Shown one piece after another: positions 8,571 through 16,871 of a stretch of DNA of 64,000 bases. The stretch is taken from the NCBI GenBank assembly GCA_027310575.1, contig DAIDAO010000037.1:1-64000 (forward strand), read 5' to 3'. The notes under the pieces are model-generated. The model did no database searches, was not told the origin of the DNA, and saw only the letters and a program-made list of their open reading frames with translations. Source of the stretch: a bacterium. Lineage in GTDB: Archaea > Thermoproteota > Nitrososphaeria > Nitrososphaerales > Gagatemarchaeaceae. Numbering within the stretch: position 1 is the first letter of the stretch; each line of letters begins with the position of its first letter. A program made the position numbers and the translations under genes.

Positions 8571-8667
8571 TGCGGGGGGTGGGATTTGAACCCACGAACC
8601 CCTGAGGGAAAGGATCTCTTCACTTTTCTTAAGTCCTCCGCAGTTGGCCTGGCTTTGCTACCCCCGC
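8571..8667 (-). tRNA. tRNA-Leu (UAA) with a 12-nt intron
   Basis: The minus strand folds as a class II tRNA: acceptor GCGGGGG pairing with CCCCCGC, T arm GTGGG-TTCAAAT-CCCAC, and a long variable arm with CCC/GGG. The anticodon loop reads CTTAAG, then intron, then A, so the anticodon is UAA. Removing 8616-8627 (AAAAGTGAAGAG on the minus strand) restores a normal 7-nt loop closed by GAGGA/TCCTT. The intron is at the canonical 37/38 site. CCA is not encoded. The gene lies between acs and polX. Confidence 0.88.
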
Positions 8668-8710
8668 GAGCGCTGCGCCGTCGGTTTCCGTTATTAATCT
8701 TGGAACGGCT

Positions 8711-10399
8711 CTAGCCCACGCGCCCGAGCAGCGTCTTCAGGCTCTTCGTGTTCGCGACGTCCTTGGCCTCGAGCCACGCCCTCCGCGCCACCGTTACTCC
8801 GTACGAGACGTTGTCCAGTTCCCCCACAGAGTGCGCGTCCGAGTCGACGACTATGGGGACCCCCTCCTCCGCCGCCCTCTTCGACCAGACCTCGTCCAGG
8901 TCCAGCCTCTGGGGCTCCCCGTCGATCTCCAGCATCTTGCCGTTCTCCTTGGCCGTCGCTACCACCTTGGCGAGGTCTATCGGGTTCCCTTCCCTCCTTC
9001 CGATCAGCCTGTTCGTCGGGTGGCACAGGAAGTCGACCGACGGGTGCGAGAGGGCCTTCACCGCCCTCTCCGTGAGCTTCCGCGCGTCCTGCCTGAAGTT
9101 CTGATGGAGGGAGGCACCCACCAGGTCGAACTCGTCCAGGAGCTTCTTCTCGAAGTCGAGCGACCCATCGCTCTTGATCTCCAGCTCCACCGCCTTGAGT
9201 ATCCGGAAGGGCGACAGGCGGTCGTTCAGCTTCTCGATTTCCCTCCACTGCTTCCTGAACCTCTCCTCGGATAGGCCGTTGGCCACCCTGACCGAGACCG
9301 AGTGGTCTGTGATCGCGATGTATTCGTAGCCCCTGTCTCTCGCAGCAGTCGCCATCTCCTCCAGAGTCGCGGAGCCGTCGCTCCAGGTCGTGTGCATCTG
9401 CAGGTCGCCCCTCAGGTCGTCGAACTTGACGAGACGCGGGAGGCCCCTGTTCCGGGCTGCGTCGATCTCGCCTCTGTTCTCCCTCAGTTCGGGTGGGATG
9501 TAGTCCATCCCGAGCTTCCTGTACACCCCTTCTTCCGTCTCCCCGGCGAGCCTGCCACCCGCCCTGTCGAAGAGCCCGTACTCGTTGAGCTTCCATCCCC
9601 TCTCTATCGCGAGGTTCCTGAGGGCGATGTTGTGGTCCTTCGACCCAGTGAAGTACACCATCGCGGCTCCGTACTCCTCCTCTGCGAACAGCCTCACGTC
9701 CACTTGGACCCCGTCTTCGAGCTTGACGCTCGTCCTCTTCGGGCCGCTCTCGATCACCTGCGCGACCCCCGGGCACCCCTTGATCGCTTCTACGACCTTC
9801 GGGTCGGTCGAGATGAGGTCCAGGTCCCCCACAGTGCTCTTACCCCTCCTCAGGCTCCCGGCCATCCCCACCCTGATTCCCAGCGCCCCGAAGTAAGACG
9901 CCATCTTCTGGAACGCCCCCTCGGCTTCGGGGAGCAGCATCCTCTTCTCGAAGCTCTCCAGCCTCTCTATCCCCAGGCGGAACGACTCCCTCACGGTCGG
10001 CCCGAACTCGTCGTCGAGCCTCCCTTCCGCCAGCGCCTTCCTGAGCTCGTCGACGCTCGTTATTCCCAGGTCGTGCGAAAGATGGTAGGCGGTCCGAGGC
10101 CCTATCCCCTGGACCTTCATCAGGAGGGGCACCCCGGCTGGGGTCTTCTCGCGCAGCCTCTCCAGGAGCTGTAGCTTGCCCGTCCTCAGGAACTCGTCAA
10201 TCTTCTTGGCTATGCCTTCGCCCACATACTTGATCTCCTCCAGCTTCTTCTCCTTCCAGAGCTGCTCCACCTCCTCGTCCATGTTCCTGATGCTTGTGGC
10301 AGCCCGGTGGTAGGCGATCACCTTGAACCTGTCCTCGCCGTTCGCCTCGACGAGCTCGCCCAGCCTGTCCAGAAGCTCGGCGACTTCGCTGTTTCTCAA
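8711..10399 (-). CDS. polX: DNA polymerase X family protein with PHP domain
   Basis: A 562-residue PolX: helix-hairpin-helix/8-kDa region (residues 1-120), a pol beta-like nucleotidyltransferase domain, and a C-terminal PHP domain. The polymerase site is visible as GSLRRGKSTVGDLDLIS and VQVDVRLF, which supply the three catalytic Asp. The PHP metal site is visible as LQMHTTWSDGS, ITDHS, SHPSVDF and DSDAHS. Bacterial and archaeal homologues combine gap-filling synthesis with 3'-5' exonuclease and AP-endonuclease activity in base-excision repair. The gene diverges from a small RAM-domain gene 56 nt away. Confidence 0.93.
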   Translation of the reverse strand: MRNSEVAELLDRLGELVEANGEDRFKVIAYHRAATSIRNMDEEVEQLWKEKKLEEIKYVGEGIAKKIDEFLRTGKLQLLERLREKTPAGVPLLMKVQGIGPRTAYHLSHDLGITSVDELRKALAEGRLDDEFGPTVRESFRLGIERLESFEKRMLLPEAEGAFQKMASYFGALGIRVGMAGSLRRGKSTVGDLDLISTDPKVVEAIKGCPGVAQVIESGPKRTSVKLEDGVQVDVRLFAEEEYGAAMVYFTGSKDHNIALRNLAIERGWKLNEYGLFDRAGGRLAGETEEGVYRKLGMDYIPPELRENRGEIDAARNRGLPRLVKFDDLRGDLQMHTTWSDGSATLEEMATAARDRGYEYIAITDHSVSVRVANGLSEERFRKQWREIEKLNDRLSPFRILKAVELEIKSDGSLDFEKKLLDEFDLVGASLHQNFRQDARKLTERAVKALSHPSVDFLCHPTNRLIGRREGNPIDLAKVVATAKENGKMLEIDGEPQRLDLDEVWSKRAAEEGVPIVVDSDAHSVGELDNVSYGVTVARRAWLEAKDVANTKSLKTLLGRVG

Positions 10400-10455
10400 T
10401 CCGGACCTCCAAAGGCAAGAGAGTTTTTTAAAGGCAGTCTGGACTCCTCAGCCAC

Positions 10456-10725
10456 TTGCCGGTGTATCAGAAGGCGTTCGTCCTCATCAAGGTCGCACCG
10501 GGTCATGAGGAGGACGTCGTCGACTCGCTCATGAAGATCCCGGACGTGAGAGAAGCGCACATCGTCCCAGGCGACTGGGACATCCTCGCGGTCATCAGCA
10601 GCGAGAAGGAGATAGTGGTCCCCAGCGACGAGAAGGTCTACAGGCTTGTCCTGCAGAAGATCTCCAAGATAAGCCACGTCCAGGACACGAACACGCTCGT
10701 GTCTCAGTTCGCGAGGACGAAGTAG
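10456..10725 (+). CDS. Lrp/AsnC ligand-binding (RAM) domain protein, stand-alone
   Basis: An 89-residue protein consisting only of the RAM (regulation of amino acid metabolism) domain of Lrp/AsnC proteins, without the DNA-binding helix-turn-helix. The order YQKAFVLIKVAPG, then PDVREAHIVPGDWDILAVI, matches the alpha-beta fold whose dimer interface binds amino acids. It starts with TTG. Stand-alone RAM proteins can form mixed oligomers with full Lrp proteins or sense amino acids on their own. It converges tail to tail with the X-Pro peptidase gene with no spacer. Confidence 0.85.
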   Translation: MPVYQKAFVLIKVAPGHEEDVVDSLMKIPDVREAHIVPGDWDILAVISSEKEIVVPSDEKVYRLVLQKISKISHVQDTNTLVSQFARTK

Positions 10726-11826
10726 CTACTTCCACCAGCCGTATTCTTTGGGAGTGTCGGTTATCGCCACGCCCTTCTTCCCCTCCACCAGGACGTCGTC
10801 CTCGATCCTCACGCCGAGCTTCCCCCTGATATAGACGCCCGGCTCCACTGTGAAGCACATGTTGGAACCGAGCCTCTCCTTGCCACCCTCCACGATGTAG
10901 GGGGCCTCGTGGACCTCGAGCCCGAGGCCGTGGCCCGTCCTGTGTATGAAGAACTTCCCCATCTCGGCCCTCTCCAGCACCCCCCTGGCGGCGCCGTCGA
11001 CGTCCCCGACCCGGGCCCCCAGGGCAGCCCTGTCGATCCCCGAAACCTCCGCCTCGAGGACCTTCCCGTAGACCTTCTCCACGTCCCGGGACGCGCCGAT
11101 GCAGAACGTGCGGGTGATGTCAGCGTAGTATCCCTGGTAGACTGAGCCGACGTCGATGATTATGCTCTCCCCCCTGCCTATCTTCCTCTCCGACGGGAGC
11201 CCGTGGGGGTCTGCGGCCCTGGGCCCCGACTGGACCAGCATGTCGTCCACCTTCGTCGCGCCTTTGGCGTAGATCACGTCCGTCGCAGCCTTCGCCAGTT
11301 CGAGCTCGCTCATCCCTTCCTTCAGCAGGCCGGGGAACTCCTCGAACGACCTGCTCAGGATTTCCGACGACTTCTTCAGGAGCCTGACTTCGGCCTCGTC
11401 CTTGACCTCGCGGAGGCCCTGGAGTATGGGCTCCGCGTCCGAGAGCCTGGGCGAGGCCCTCTTCGTCACCCTGTCCAGGAAGAGGAAAGGGACCTTGCCT
11501 TCGACCCCCCACTTCCCCTTCATCGCCACGCCCTCGATAGCCTCGGCCACAGCGCCTCCGGAGCCCTCGGAGTCGGTCCAGGGGTGGATCCTCATCCTGA
11601 GAGGGCAGTCCCCGTACGGCCCTGCCTCCAGCGCGGGCGCCACCAAGTGCGGCTCCCCGCGGGCCGGGACGAAGAGCATGAAGGGGCGCTCGAGCAGCAG
11701 GGAGTTGACCCCGGTGAAGTACCGCATGTTCGGGCCAGGCACTATTATCGCCCCCCGGAGCCCCTTGACCTCGAGCTCGTCCTTCAGCCTCTCGACCCTC
11801 TGAGCGTGCACGCCTTCCTTCGTCAT
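10726..11826 (-). CDS. Xaa-Pro peptidase (M24 family, prolidase-like)
   Basis: A 366-residue M24 'pita-bread' metallopeptidase with an N-terminal creatinase-type domain (about residues 1-135). All five metal ligands are visible: the two Asp of DVGSVYQGYYADITRT, the His of HRTGHGLGLEVHE, the Glu of TVEPGVYI and the Glu of RIEDDVLV. It should cleave X-Pro dipeptides or N-terminal X-Pro bonds in the cytoplasm. It diverges from proline dehydrogenase, 59 nt apart, around one shared TATA-like element, so release and oxidation of proline may be controlled together. Confidence 0.9.
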   Translation of the reverse strand: MTKEGVHAQRVERLKDELEVKGLRGAIIVPGPNMRYFTGVNSLLLERPFMLFVPARGEPHLVAPALEAGPYGDCPLRMRIHPWTDSEGSGGAVAEAIEGVAMKGKWGVEGKVPFLFLDRVTKRASPRLSDAEPILQGLREVKDEAEVRLLKKSSEILSRSFEEFPGLLKEGMSELELAKAATDVIYAKGATKVDDMLVQSGPRAADPHGLPSERKIGRGESIIIDVGSVYQGYYADITRTFCIGASRDVEKVYGKVLEAEVSGIDRAALGARVGDVDGAARGVLERAEMGKFFIHRTGHGLGLEVHEAPYIVEGGKERLGSNMCFTVEPGVYIRGKLGVRIEDDVLVEGKKGVAITDTPKEYGWWK

Positions 11827-11851
11827 GCTCGCGATGTGCGTTAGGAGCCAT

Positions 11852-11860
11852 CGTTAAATG
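11852..11860. promoter_or_regulatory. Shared TATA-like element between prolidase and proline dehydrogenase
   Basis: CGTTAAATG lies 26-30 nt before the prolidase ATG on the minus strand and about 31 nt before the proline dehydrogenase TTG on the plus strand. It is the only AT-rich element in the 59-nt gap. Confidence 0.45.
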
Positions 11861-11885
11861 TAGTCCTCTCGGCGGGCCGTTCGTC

Positions 11886-12731
11886 TTGGGCCTGAAGGAA
11901 AGGGTCGTCCTCCCGCTCGCCAAGCGCTGGATCGCGGGGGTCACCATGGACTCCGCCATCGAAGACGCGAAGAGGGCCAACACCAGGGGCATCGGCGCGA
12001 TCGTCAACTTCCTCGGCGAAGAGATCAAGGACCCGGCCACGGCCGACGCTCACACCGAGGAGTACCTGCGGCTCCAGCAGTCGCTCTTCGACGCTGGCGT
12101 CAACGGGTTCGCATCGGTTAAGCTCACCCAGCTCGGGCTCGGCGCCGACGACGAGGGGATGAAGGTCCGGCTTGAGAAGATCGCCTCGAACGCCGAGCGC
12201 CTCAGACAGCAGCTCTGGATAGACATGGAGGGGTCTGCGTTCACCGACGTCACCATCAGGACATACCTGGCAGCCCACGAGAAGCACCCTGACATGGGGG
12301 TCGCGCTCCAGGCGTACACTCGCAGGAGCGAGGGAGACCTGAAGACAATCCTGGACGCGGGAGGGAAGGTGCGCCTTGTCAAGGGCGCCTACAGGGAGAG
12401 CAGGGACTTCGTCTTCGCGACCAGGGCCGAGGTCAGCGAGAACTTCGCAAGGCTGATGGGGATGCTCTTCGAGAGAGGGAGCGGCTTCGCGATAGGCACG
12501 CACGACTCTTCCCTCGTAGACAGGGCCAGGTCGCTCGCCGAGTCCAAGCACGCAGAGTTCCGCTTCGAGCTGCTCAAGGGGATCAGGGACGACCTGAAGG
12601 ACGACCTCGTGAAGTCCGGGTACAGGGTGTCGGAGTACCTCCCCTACGGCGACAGATGGTACGCCTATTCCAGAAGGCGCATCTCGGAGCACCCGAGCAA
12701 CATCTGGCTCCTCCTCAGGTCCCTCGTCTAG
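11886..12731 (+). CDS. Proline dehydrogenase
   Basis: A 281-residue FAD-binding TIM-barrel enzyme that oxidises proline to pyrroline-5-carboxylate and feeds electrons to the quinone pool or another acceptor. The family blocks are in order: WIDMEGSAF, VALQAYTRRSEGDL, RLVKGAYRE, GTHDSSLV, FELLKGIRD and LPYGDRWYAYSRRRISE, the last of which binds substrate. It is a mono-functional PRODH of the short bacterial/archaeal type, not a PutA fusion. The start is TTG. No P5C dehydrogenase is in the window. The divergent neighbour is an X-Pro peptidase. Confidence 0.92.
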   Translation: MGLKERVVLPLAKRWIAGVTMDSAIEDAKRANTRGIGAIVNFLGEEIKDPATADAHTEEYLRLQQSLFDAGVNGFASVKLTQLGLGADDEGMKVRLEKIASNAERLRQQLWIDMEGSAFTDVTIRTYLAAHEKHPDMGVALQAYTRRSEGDLKTILDAGGKVRLVKGAYRESRDFVFATRAEVSENFARLMGMLFERGSGFAIGTHDSSLVDRARSLAESKHAEFRFELLKGIRDDLKDDLVKSGYRVSEYLPYGDRWYAYSRRRISEHPSNIWLLLRSLV

Positions 12732-12832
12732 GGACTCGTCTGCGGGTAGCCGGCGTTGATGCCAAGCTCAACAACAATAGACTCCGCCCGCAAAATACCC
12801 GACGGGCAATGAAAGGACACAGGTCAAGACAA

Positions 12833-13009
12833 ATGACAGAATATCAAAAGGGACAAGTCTGGGGCGCCCTCCGCAAGGCATGGAAGGGGTACCGGATCGC
12901 GAAGGTCCAGGGCGACAACGCCCGCATGAGGGAATACGCGACCCGCATCAGGACCCTCCAGGGCCAGCTTGGCGTTCCACAGGCTTCCTTCCCGAATCTG
13001 GGCATGTAG
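12833..13009 (+). CDS. Small conserved-type basic protein, function unknown
   Basis: 58 residues starting MTEYQKGQVWGALRKAWKG, rich in Lys, Arg and Gln, predicted mostly helical, with no membrane segment. I chose ATG 12833 over an in-frame ATG at 12809 because an AT-rich element (AAAATACC, about 12791-12798) places transcription start after 12809. The reading frame extends upstream into proline dehydrogenase but that part has no coding character. A good hairpin terminator follows the stop codon, which supports a real transcription unit. The basic composition could fit an RNA- or DNA-binding role; that is a guess. Confidence 0.6.
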   Translation: MTEYQKGQVWGALRKAWKGYRIAKVQGDNARMREYATRIRTLQGQLGVPQASFPNLGM

Positions 13010-13036
13010 AGGAGCTCCGCTCCTCTCTCCCTTTTT
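13008..13036 (+). terminator. Hairpin plus T-run terminator
   Basis: AGAGGAG (13008-13014) and CTCCTCT (13020-13026) form a 7-bp stem with a 5-nt loop, followed by TTTTT at 13032-13036. It overlaps the stop codons of the two convergent genes here. Confidence 0.55.
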
Positions 13037-13703
13037 AGTCAGAGTGGCCTAGTTCCTTCTCTATCTCGTCGAGGATGTCTTCGACTACCTGCTTCTGAAG
13101 TCCGAGAGACGAACAGATGGCGCCCATGCCGTCGCCGTCTTCTCTTACAAGGTAGTGCAGGACCTTCCTCCTGTCCGCGCCCGGCATCGACGTGGTGATC
13201 CTAGCAGCCTCCCGGAGTGCAAGGCTCCTGAGGTAGAGCAGCACCGCCCTCTCCTCCTCCATCTCCTTGAGCTTCCTGTCGACCTCGGCGACCACGCGGG
13301 TCAGGGGCCTTATCCTGGTGGCTGCGTCCGGATACCTGAGCACCTCGCTAATCTGCGTCATCATCTGCGCGTGCTCGTCTGTCTCCTGGACCCCCGGGAG
13401 CGCCCCGAACGAAAAGATCCTGGCCCTGAACCTATTCGGGGCGAGATCGAGCGTGACCGAGAAGCTCTTCTTCAAGAGGTACTCCTTCCTCTGCGGACCC
13501 CGCGGGCTGTCCTGAGAGACCGTGCTGACCAGGCCCGCGTCTTCCATCGTGAGCAGGTGCTTCGCCACCAGCTGCTGGCTGATGTCGAGCTCCTTCGAGA
13601 GCTGTAACTGGTAGTTGGGCTCCTCGCTGATCTTCGCGATTATCCTCCGTCTTATGGGGTTCTCTACTGTCCCCAGCACGGCGTCGAGCTCAGACTGGCC
13701 CAA
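13035..13703 (-). CDS. Winged-helix transcriptional regulator (ArsR-like)
   Basis: About 222 residues. An N-terminal winged helix (TVENPIRRRIIAKISEEPNY, then LSKELDISQQLVAKHLLTME as recognition helix, then the wing SQDSPRGPQRKEYLL) is followed by a helical region with a likely coiled coil (VVAEVDRKLKEMEEERAVL) and a second HTH-like C-terminal segment. The frame is open to 13811, but that would overlap the divergent GNAT gene. TTG 13703 lies about 35-40 nt from the shared TATA-like box at 13738-13747 and begins the conserved part. The regulator probably controls itself and the divergent GNAT/gamma-glutamyltransferase pair. Confidence 0.82.
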   Translation of the reverse strand: MGQSELDAVLGTVENPIRRRIIAKISEEPNYQLQLSKELDISQQLVAKHLLTMEDAGLVSTVSQDSPRGPQRKEYLLKKSFSVTLDLAPNRFRARIFSFGALPGVQETDEHAQMMTQISEVLRYPDAATRIRPLTRVVAEVDRKLKEMEEERAVLLYLRSLALREAARITTSMPGADRRKVLHYLVREDGDGMGAICSSLGLQKQVVEDILDEIEKELGHSD

Positions 13704-13736
13704 TTGTACTACCGGCGGTCGAAACGACGTGCTGAC

Positions 13737-13750
13737 GTATAAATAAATTC
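13737..13750. promoter_or_regulatory. Shared TATA-like box of regulator and GNAT/ggt genes
   Basis: GTATAAATAAATTC, a near-consensus archaeal TATA box. It is centred about 26 nt before the GNAT ATG (13768), so that transcript is leaderless. Read the other way it serves the winged-helix gene. Confidence 0.6.
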
Positions 13751-13767
13751 TCGACCGGGGGTATCCC

Positions 13768-14385
13768 ATGAGGCACCACGGCTTCGAGGGCCACGCCCAC
13801 GGGCCCGCCACGACGGCTCAGCTGTCGGCAAAGACGTGGGTCGACTTCGACAGGCTGTTCGCCTCCAACGGAGGGGTCTGGGGAGGCTGCTGGTGCATGT
13901 TCTTCCATTCCCCCGGGAAGTTCGACGCCGGCGCGTACGAAAGGAACAGGGACGCGAAGCAGTCGCTGGTGAGCGAAGGAAGGGCCCATGGCACGATCGT
14001 CTACTGCGGAAAGGACCCGGTCGGCTGGTGCCAGTTCGGCCCAAAGGAGGAGCTGTCCCGCATCGACAACAAGCGGGGCTACGCTCCGACCGCTGAGGAT
14101 CCTTGGAGGATCACCTGCCTGTTCATAGCGCCAAAGCACCGGCGGTCCGGCCTGGCGAAGTTGGCCGTCGCCGCATCGGTCCGCGCCATGAAGAAGCTGG
14201 GGGCCAAGGCCGTCGAGGCATACCCCGTGGAGGGGAAGTCAGGCGCGGCCTTCCTGTACTCCGGTACGCCGCATCTCTTCGAGGGCGAAGGCTTCTCGAG
14301 GGTGAAGCAGCTTGGGAAGAAAAGTTGGATATACTCCCTGAGCTTCCCCAGCCGCTCGCAGGAAAGGAGCACGAAGTCAACCTGA
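13768..14385 (+). CDS. GNAT family N-acetyltransferase
   Basis: A 205-residue acetyltransferase with a Trp/Cys-rich first half (GGCWCMFFHSPGKF, then DPVGWCQFGP) and a GNAT core. LFIAPKHRRSGLAKLAV is the acetyl-CoA binding motif A, with RRSGLA as pyrophosphate loop. This CWCM-type subgroup is often annotated simply as GNAT and its substrate is unknown. It begins with a leaderless ATG 3' of a strong TATA box, and its end overlaps the likely start of the gamma-glutamyltransferase gene, so the two should be one transcript. Confidence 0.82.
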   Translation: MRHHGFEGHAHGPATTAQLSAKTWVDFDRLFASNGGVWGGCWCMFFHSPGKFDAGAYERNRDAKQSLVSEGRAHGTIVYCGKDPVGWCQFGPKEELSRIDNKRGYAPTAEDPWRITCLFIAPKHRRSGLAKLAVAASVRAMKKLGAKAVEAYPVEGKSGAAFLYSGTPHLFEGEGFSRVKQLGKKSWIYSLSFPSRSQERSTKST

Positions 14386-15890
14386 CGCTCAGCAAGACGC
14401 TGATAGGAGAGCACGCAGCCGTGGCCAGCGAGCAGCCCCTCGCTTCGCTCGCGGGGTATGACGTGATGCGGAAAGGGGGGAACGCCTTCGACGCAGCCGT
14501 GGCCACTAGCTTAGCCCTGGCCGTGACTTTCCATCCAGCTGGCGGGCTCGGAGGCGACTTCTTCGGCATGTTCTACGAAGCGAAGACCGGGAAGGTCCAC
14601 TGCCTCAACGGGAGCGGATGGTCCCCGTCAGGGCTTACGCTGGAACTCGTGCTGTCGAAGGGGGGCGGGAAGATCCCGGTCTTTGGTCCGCTCACCTGCA
14701 TGATCCCGGGATACGTCGCAGGCGTCTGCGAGATGCACAGGAAGCTGGGGAGCAAGGAGCTCAAGGAGCTCCTCGGCGCTGCCATCGGGCTAGCTTCCCA
14801 CGGCTTCCCTGCGGGCGAGGGCATCTGCCGCTCGGTAGCCGGGGCGTACCCCGACCTGCCGGTCGAGGCCAGGAAGGTCTTCGCGCCGAACGGGAGGCCC
14901 ACGGCGCCGGGGGAGTGGATTAGACAGGAGGCCCTAGGCAGGGTGATCTCCGAAGTCGCCGAGTCGGGGCCCGGAGGGTTCTACGCGGGCTGGCCGGCCG
15001 AGAAGATTTCGTCGGCGCTCGATTCCCTAGGCGTCCCGTGCGGGGCATCGGATTTCCGTGACTTCAAACCCGAGTGGGTGTCCCCTCTCACCCTCGACTA
15101 CCGTGGCACCAAGGTCTACGAGGTGCCCCCTAACAGCATGGGGGCTACCAGTCTGCTCATCCTGAAGCAGCTCTCTCAGGGAGCCCTTTCGGGGACCGGT
15201 CCGCTCTCCAGGGAGAGGATCGAGAGGACGATGCGGGCCGTCCTCCTCGCATACGCCCGAAGGGACCAGATGCTCGGGGACCCGCGCTTCGGCAGCATTG
15301 ACATGGACTCTTTCCTGGACGTGTCGAACCTGACCGCCGCGGCGGCAGGCCCGGCCAGGAGCGGGGACACCACCGCCTTCTCCGTAGCCGACGCCGACGG
15401 GAACCTCGTCTCAGGAATCCAGAGCCTGTTCCACCACTTCGGCTCCAGAGTGTTCGTCCAAGAATGCGGCATCGCGCTCAACAACAGGGGGTCGGGCTTC
15501 AGCGCCTCAGGCCCGAACAGGGTGGAGCCCCGCAAGCGCCCCCTCCACACACTTTCATCCCTGATCCTCGAGCGCGACGGCCGCCCATACCTCGCCATAG
15601 GCGCCAGCGGCGGGGATTACAGGCCGACCCAGCACGCGCTCTTCGTGACGAACTCGGTCGACTACTCCATGCCGGCCGAGCAGAACGTAGCGCACCCGAG
15701 GTTCCTCTGGGACGGAGGGAGGAAGCTGCTCGTCGAGCAGGGGTATGAGCTGCCTGACGGAAGCGCCTTCGACATCCAGAGTCTCCCCATCCCCGGCAGG
15801 ACGGGGGTCTGTCAGGCGGTCGAGATCTCAGGCAACTATCGGAAGGCGGTGTGCGACATACGCGGCGACGGCGTGCCCGCCGGGTTCTAG
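14325..15890 (+). CDS. ggt: Gamma-glutamyltransferase family protein
   Basis: About 521 residues of the Ntn-hydrolase GGT family, made as one chain and self-cleaved. The large-subunit start (SEQPLASLAGYDVMRKGGNAFDA has the usual form), GGLGGDFF, and the cleavage/nucleophile region SGDTTAFSVADADGN are clear; the nucleophile is the Thr after GD. The residue after the TT pair is Ala where classical enzymes have His. Start is uncertain: TTG 14325 overlaps the GNAT gene by 61 nt, and GTG 14421 would leave too short an N-terminus. There is no signal peptide, so the enzyme is probably cytoplasmic. It may act on glutathione-like or other gamma-glutamyl or amide substrates. Confidence 0.87.
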   Translation: MDILPELPQPLAGKEHEVNLTLSKTLIGEHAAVASEQPLASLAGYDVMRKGGNAFDAAVATSLALAVTFHPAGGLGGDFFGMFYEAKTGKVHCLNGSGWSPSGLTLELVLSKGGGKIPVFGPLTCMIPGYVAGVCEMHRKLGSKELKELLGAAIGLASHGFPAGEGICRSVAGAYPDLPVEARKVFAPNGRPTAPGEWIRQEALGRVISEVAESGPGGFYAGWPAEKISSALDSLGVPCGASDFRDFKPEWVSPLTLDYRGTKVYEVPPNSMGATSLLILKQLSQGALSGTGPLSRERIERTMRAVLLAYARRDQMLGDPRFGSIDMDSFLDVSNLTAAAAGPARSGDTTAFSVADADGNLVSGIQSLFHHFGSRVFVQECGIALNNRGSGFSASGPNRVEPRKRPLHTLSSLILERDGRPYLAIGASGGDYRPTQHALFVTNSVDYSMPAEQNVAHPRFLWDGGRKLLVEQGYELPDGSAFDIQSLPIPGRTGVCQAVEISGNYRKAVCDIRGDGVPAGF

Positions 15891-15918
15891 ACAACAGGGG
15901 CGTCCTGGCGGGAGTCCG

Positions 15919-15950
15919 AAAAAAGGAGAGGTGAGGGTCCGTCGACCCTC
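15919..15950 (-). terminator. Hairpin plus T-run terminator of the DUF4382 gene
   Basis: On the minus strand GAGGGTC-GACG-GACCCTC (15950-15933) forms a 7-bp stem with a 4-nt loop, followed by TTTTTT (15924-15919). It lies just past the stop codon of the DUF4382 gene. Confidence 0.6.
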
Positions 15951-15955
15951 ATTCC

Positions 15956-16687
15956 CTACGTTGAACTTGTGCTGGTAGAGTTGGTCTCGGTCTGCGTTAC
16001 TGTGGTCTCGGCGGTCTGCGTGCCCTGCGGACCCGTGCTCACGACTGTGACATGAACGACCGGCCTCAGGACCGACGCCTGGCCGGGGCTCACGTGGATG
16101 TCTCCGGGGACGATGTCCAGGGTAAGGTCAGTCGTCCCGTTGGCTTGGACCGTGAAGTGGACGTTGATCATCAGCTTCCCGTCTGCTACGACCTTCAGCT
16201 GAGTGTGGTTGCCGTTTGTCCAGAAGGCTTCGGCGCCGGTTATGTTGAGGATTATCCCTGTGATGTTCCCTGCGGGCACCTTGGGGGACCCAAGGAGGAT
16301 CCCTGGTCCCTGGAGCTTGGTGAGGTTGACGTTGGTTCCGAGGCTAGACGAGACGTTGAAGACGTACCTGCTCCCAGAGCCCCCTCCTGGGGAGGATGTG
16401 CTCGTGGTGTTCCCAGTCGTAGTGCTGCTGGTCGCGTTCACCGCGGTGACATTAGACGAATACTTCAGGGTGATGCTTGTCACGTTGATGAGGAGATACT
16501 TCAGCGTCTGATTCTGTGGAGGAGGGTCCGCGAGGTAGATGTTCATCGTGCCTGTCCCCGCGCTTCCCAGACCCGAGCTGCTCGACGAGTGGTTGGAGAG
16601 ACCTGGTAGGTAGACTGTGTACGCGTACGCCGACACCCCCATGGTGGCCAGCAGAACGAGTACCCCAATCGCGACTACTTTGTTCAT
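15956..16687 (-). CDS. DUF4382 domain surface protein
   Basis: A 243-residue exported protein. Residues 5-25 are one hydrophobic signal or anchor segment, followed by a Ser-rich linker (SNHSSSSSGLG) and a DUF4382 domain that begins GTMNIYLADPPPQ, the family's usual opening, and includes the INVTSITLKYS strand. Ser/Thr-rich insertions occur near residues 85-110 and at the C-terminus. DUF4382 is a beta-sandwich domain of unknown function on archaeal and bacterial cell surfaces. The many N-x-S/T sites suit N-glycosylation, and a membrane glycosyltransferase is encoded nearby. Confidence 0.78.
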   Translation of the reverse strand: MNKVVAIGVLVLLATMGVSAYAYTVYLPGLSNHSSSSSGLGSAGTGTMNIYLADPPPQNQTLKYLLINVTSITLKYSSNVTAVNATSSTTTGNTTSTSSPGGGSGSRYVFNVSSSLGTNVNLTKLQGPGILLGSPKVPAGNITGIILNITGAEAFWTNGNHTQLKVVADGKLMINVHFTVQANGTTDLTLDIVPGDIHVSPGQASVLRPVVHVTVVSTGPQGTQTAETTVTQTETNSTSTSST

Positions 16688-16871
16688 TTCTCAGGACCGT
16701 CCGCCATGCTTCTCATCTTAATCCAACGCTATTGAACGGCACGGAAAGCGGAATTAAACGGCCCGCAGGCGGGCGATGAAACGGAGGAGCTCGATCCGGG
16801 CCTTGTACGCCCGAGACCGACCCGGCGCCTGCTCCTTTTCGCCCGGCGGCCCCGATAGCGGCTTGGGGCGT

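Noticed and set aside
14103-14324. N-terminal extension of the gamma-glutamyltransferase frame
   Set aside because: This part overlaps the conserved GNAT gene in another frame and has no family match; the GGT family starts near residue 15 after TTG 14325.
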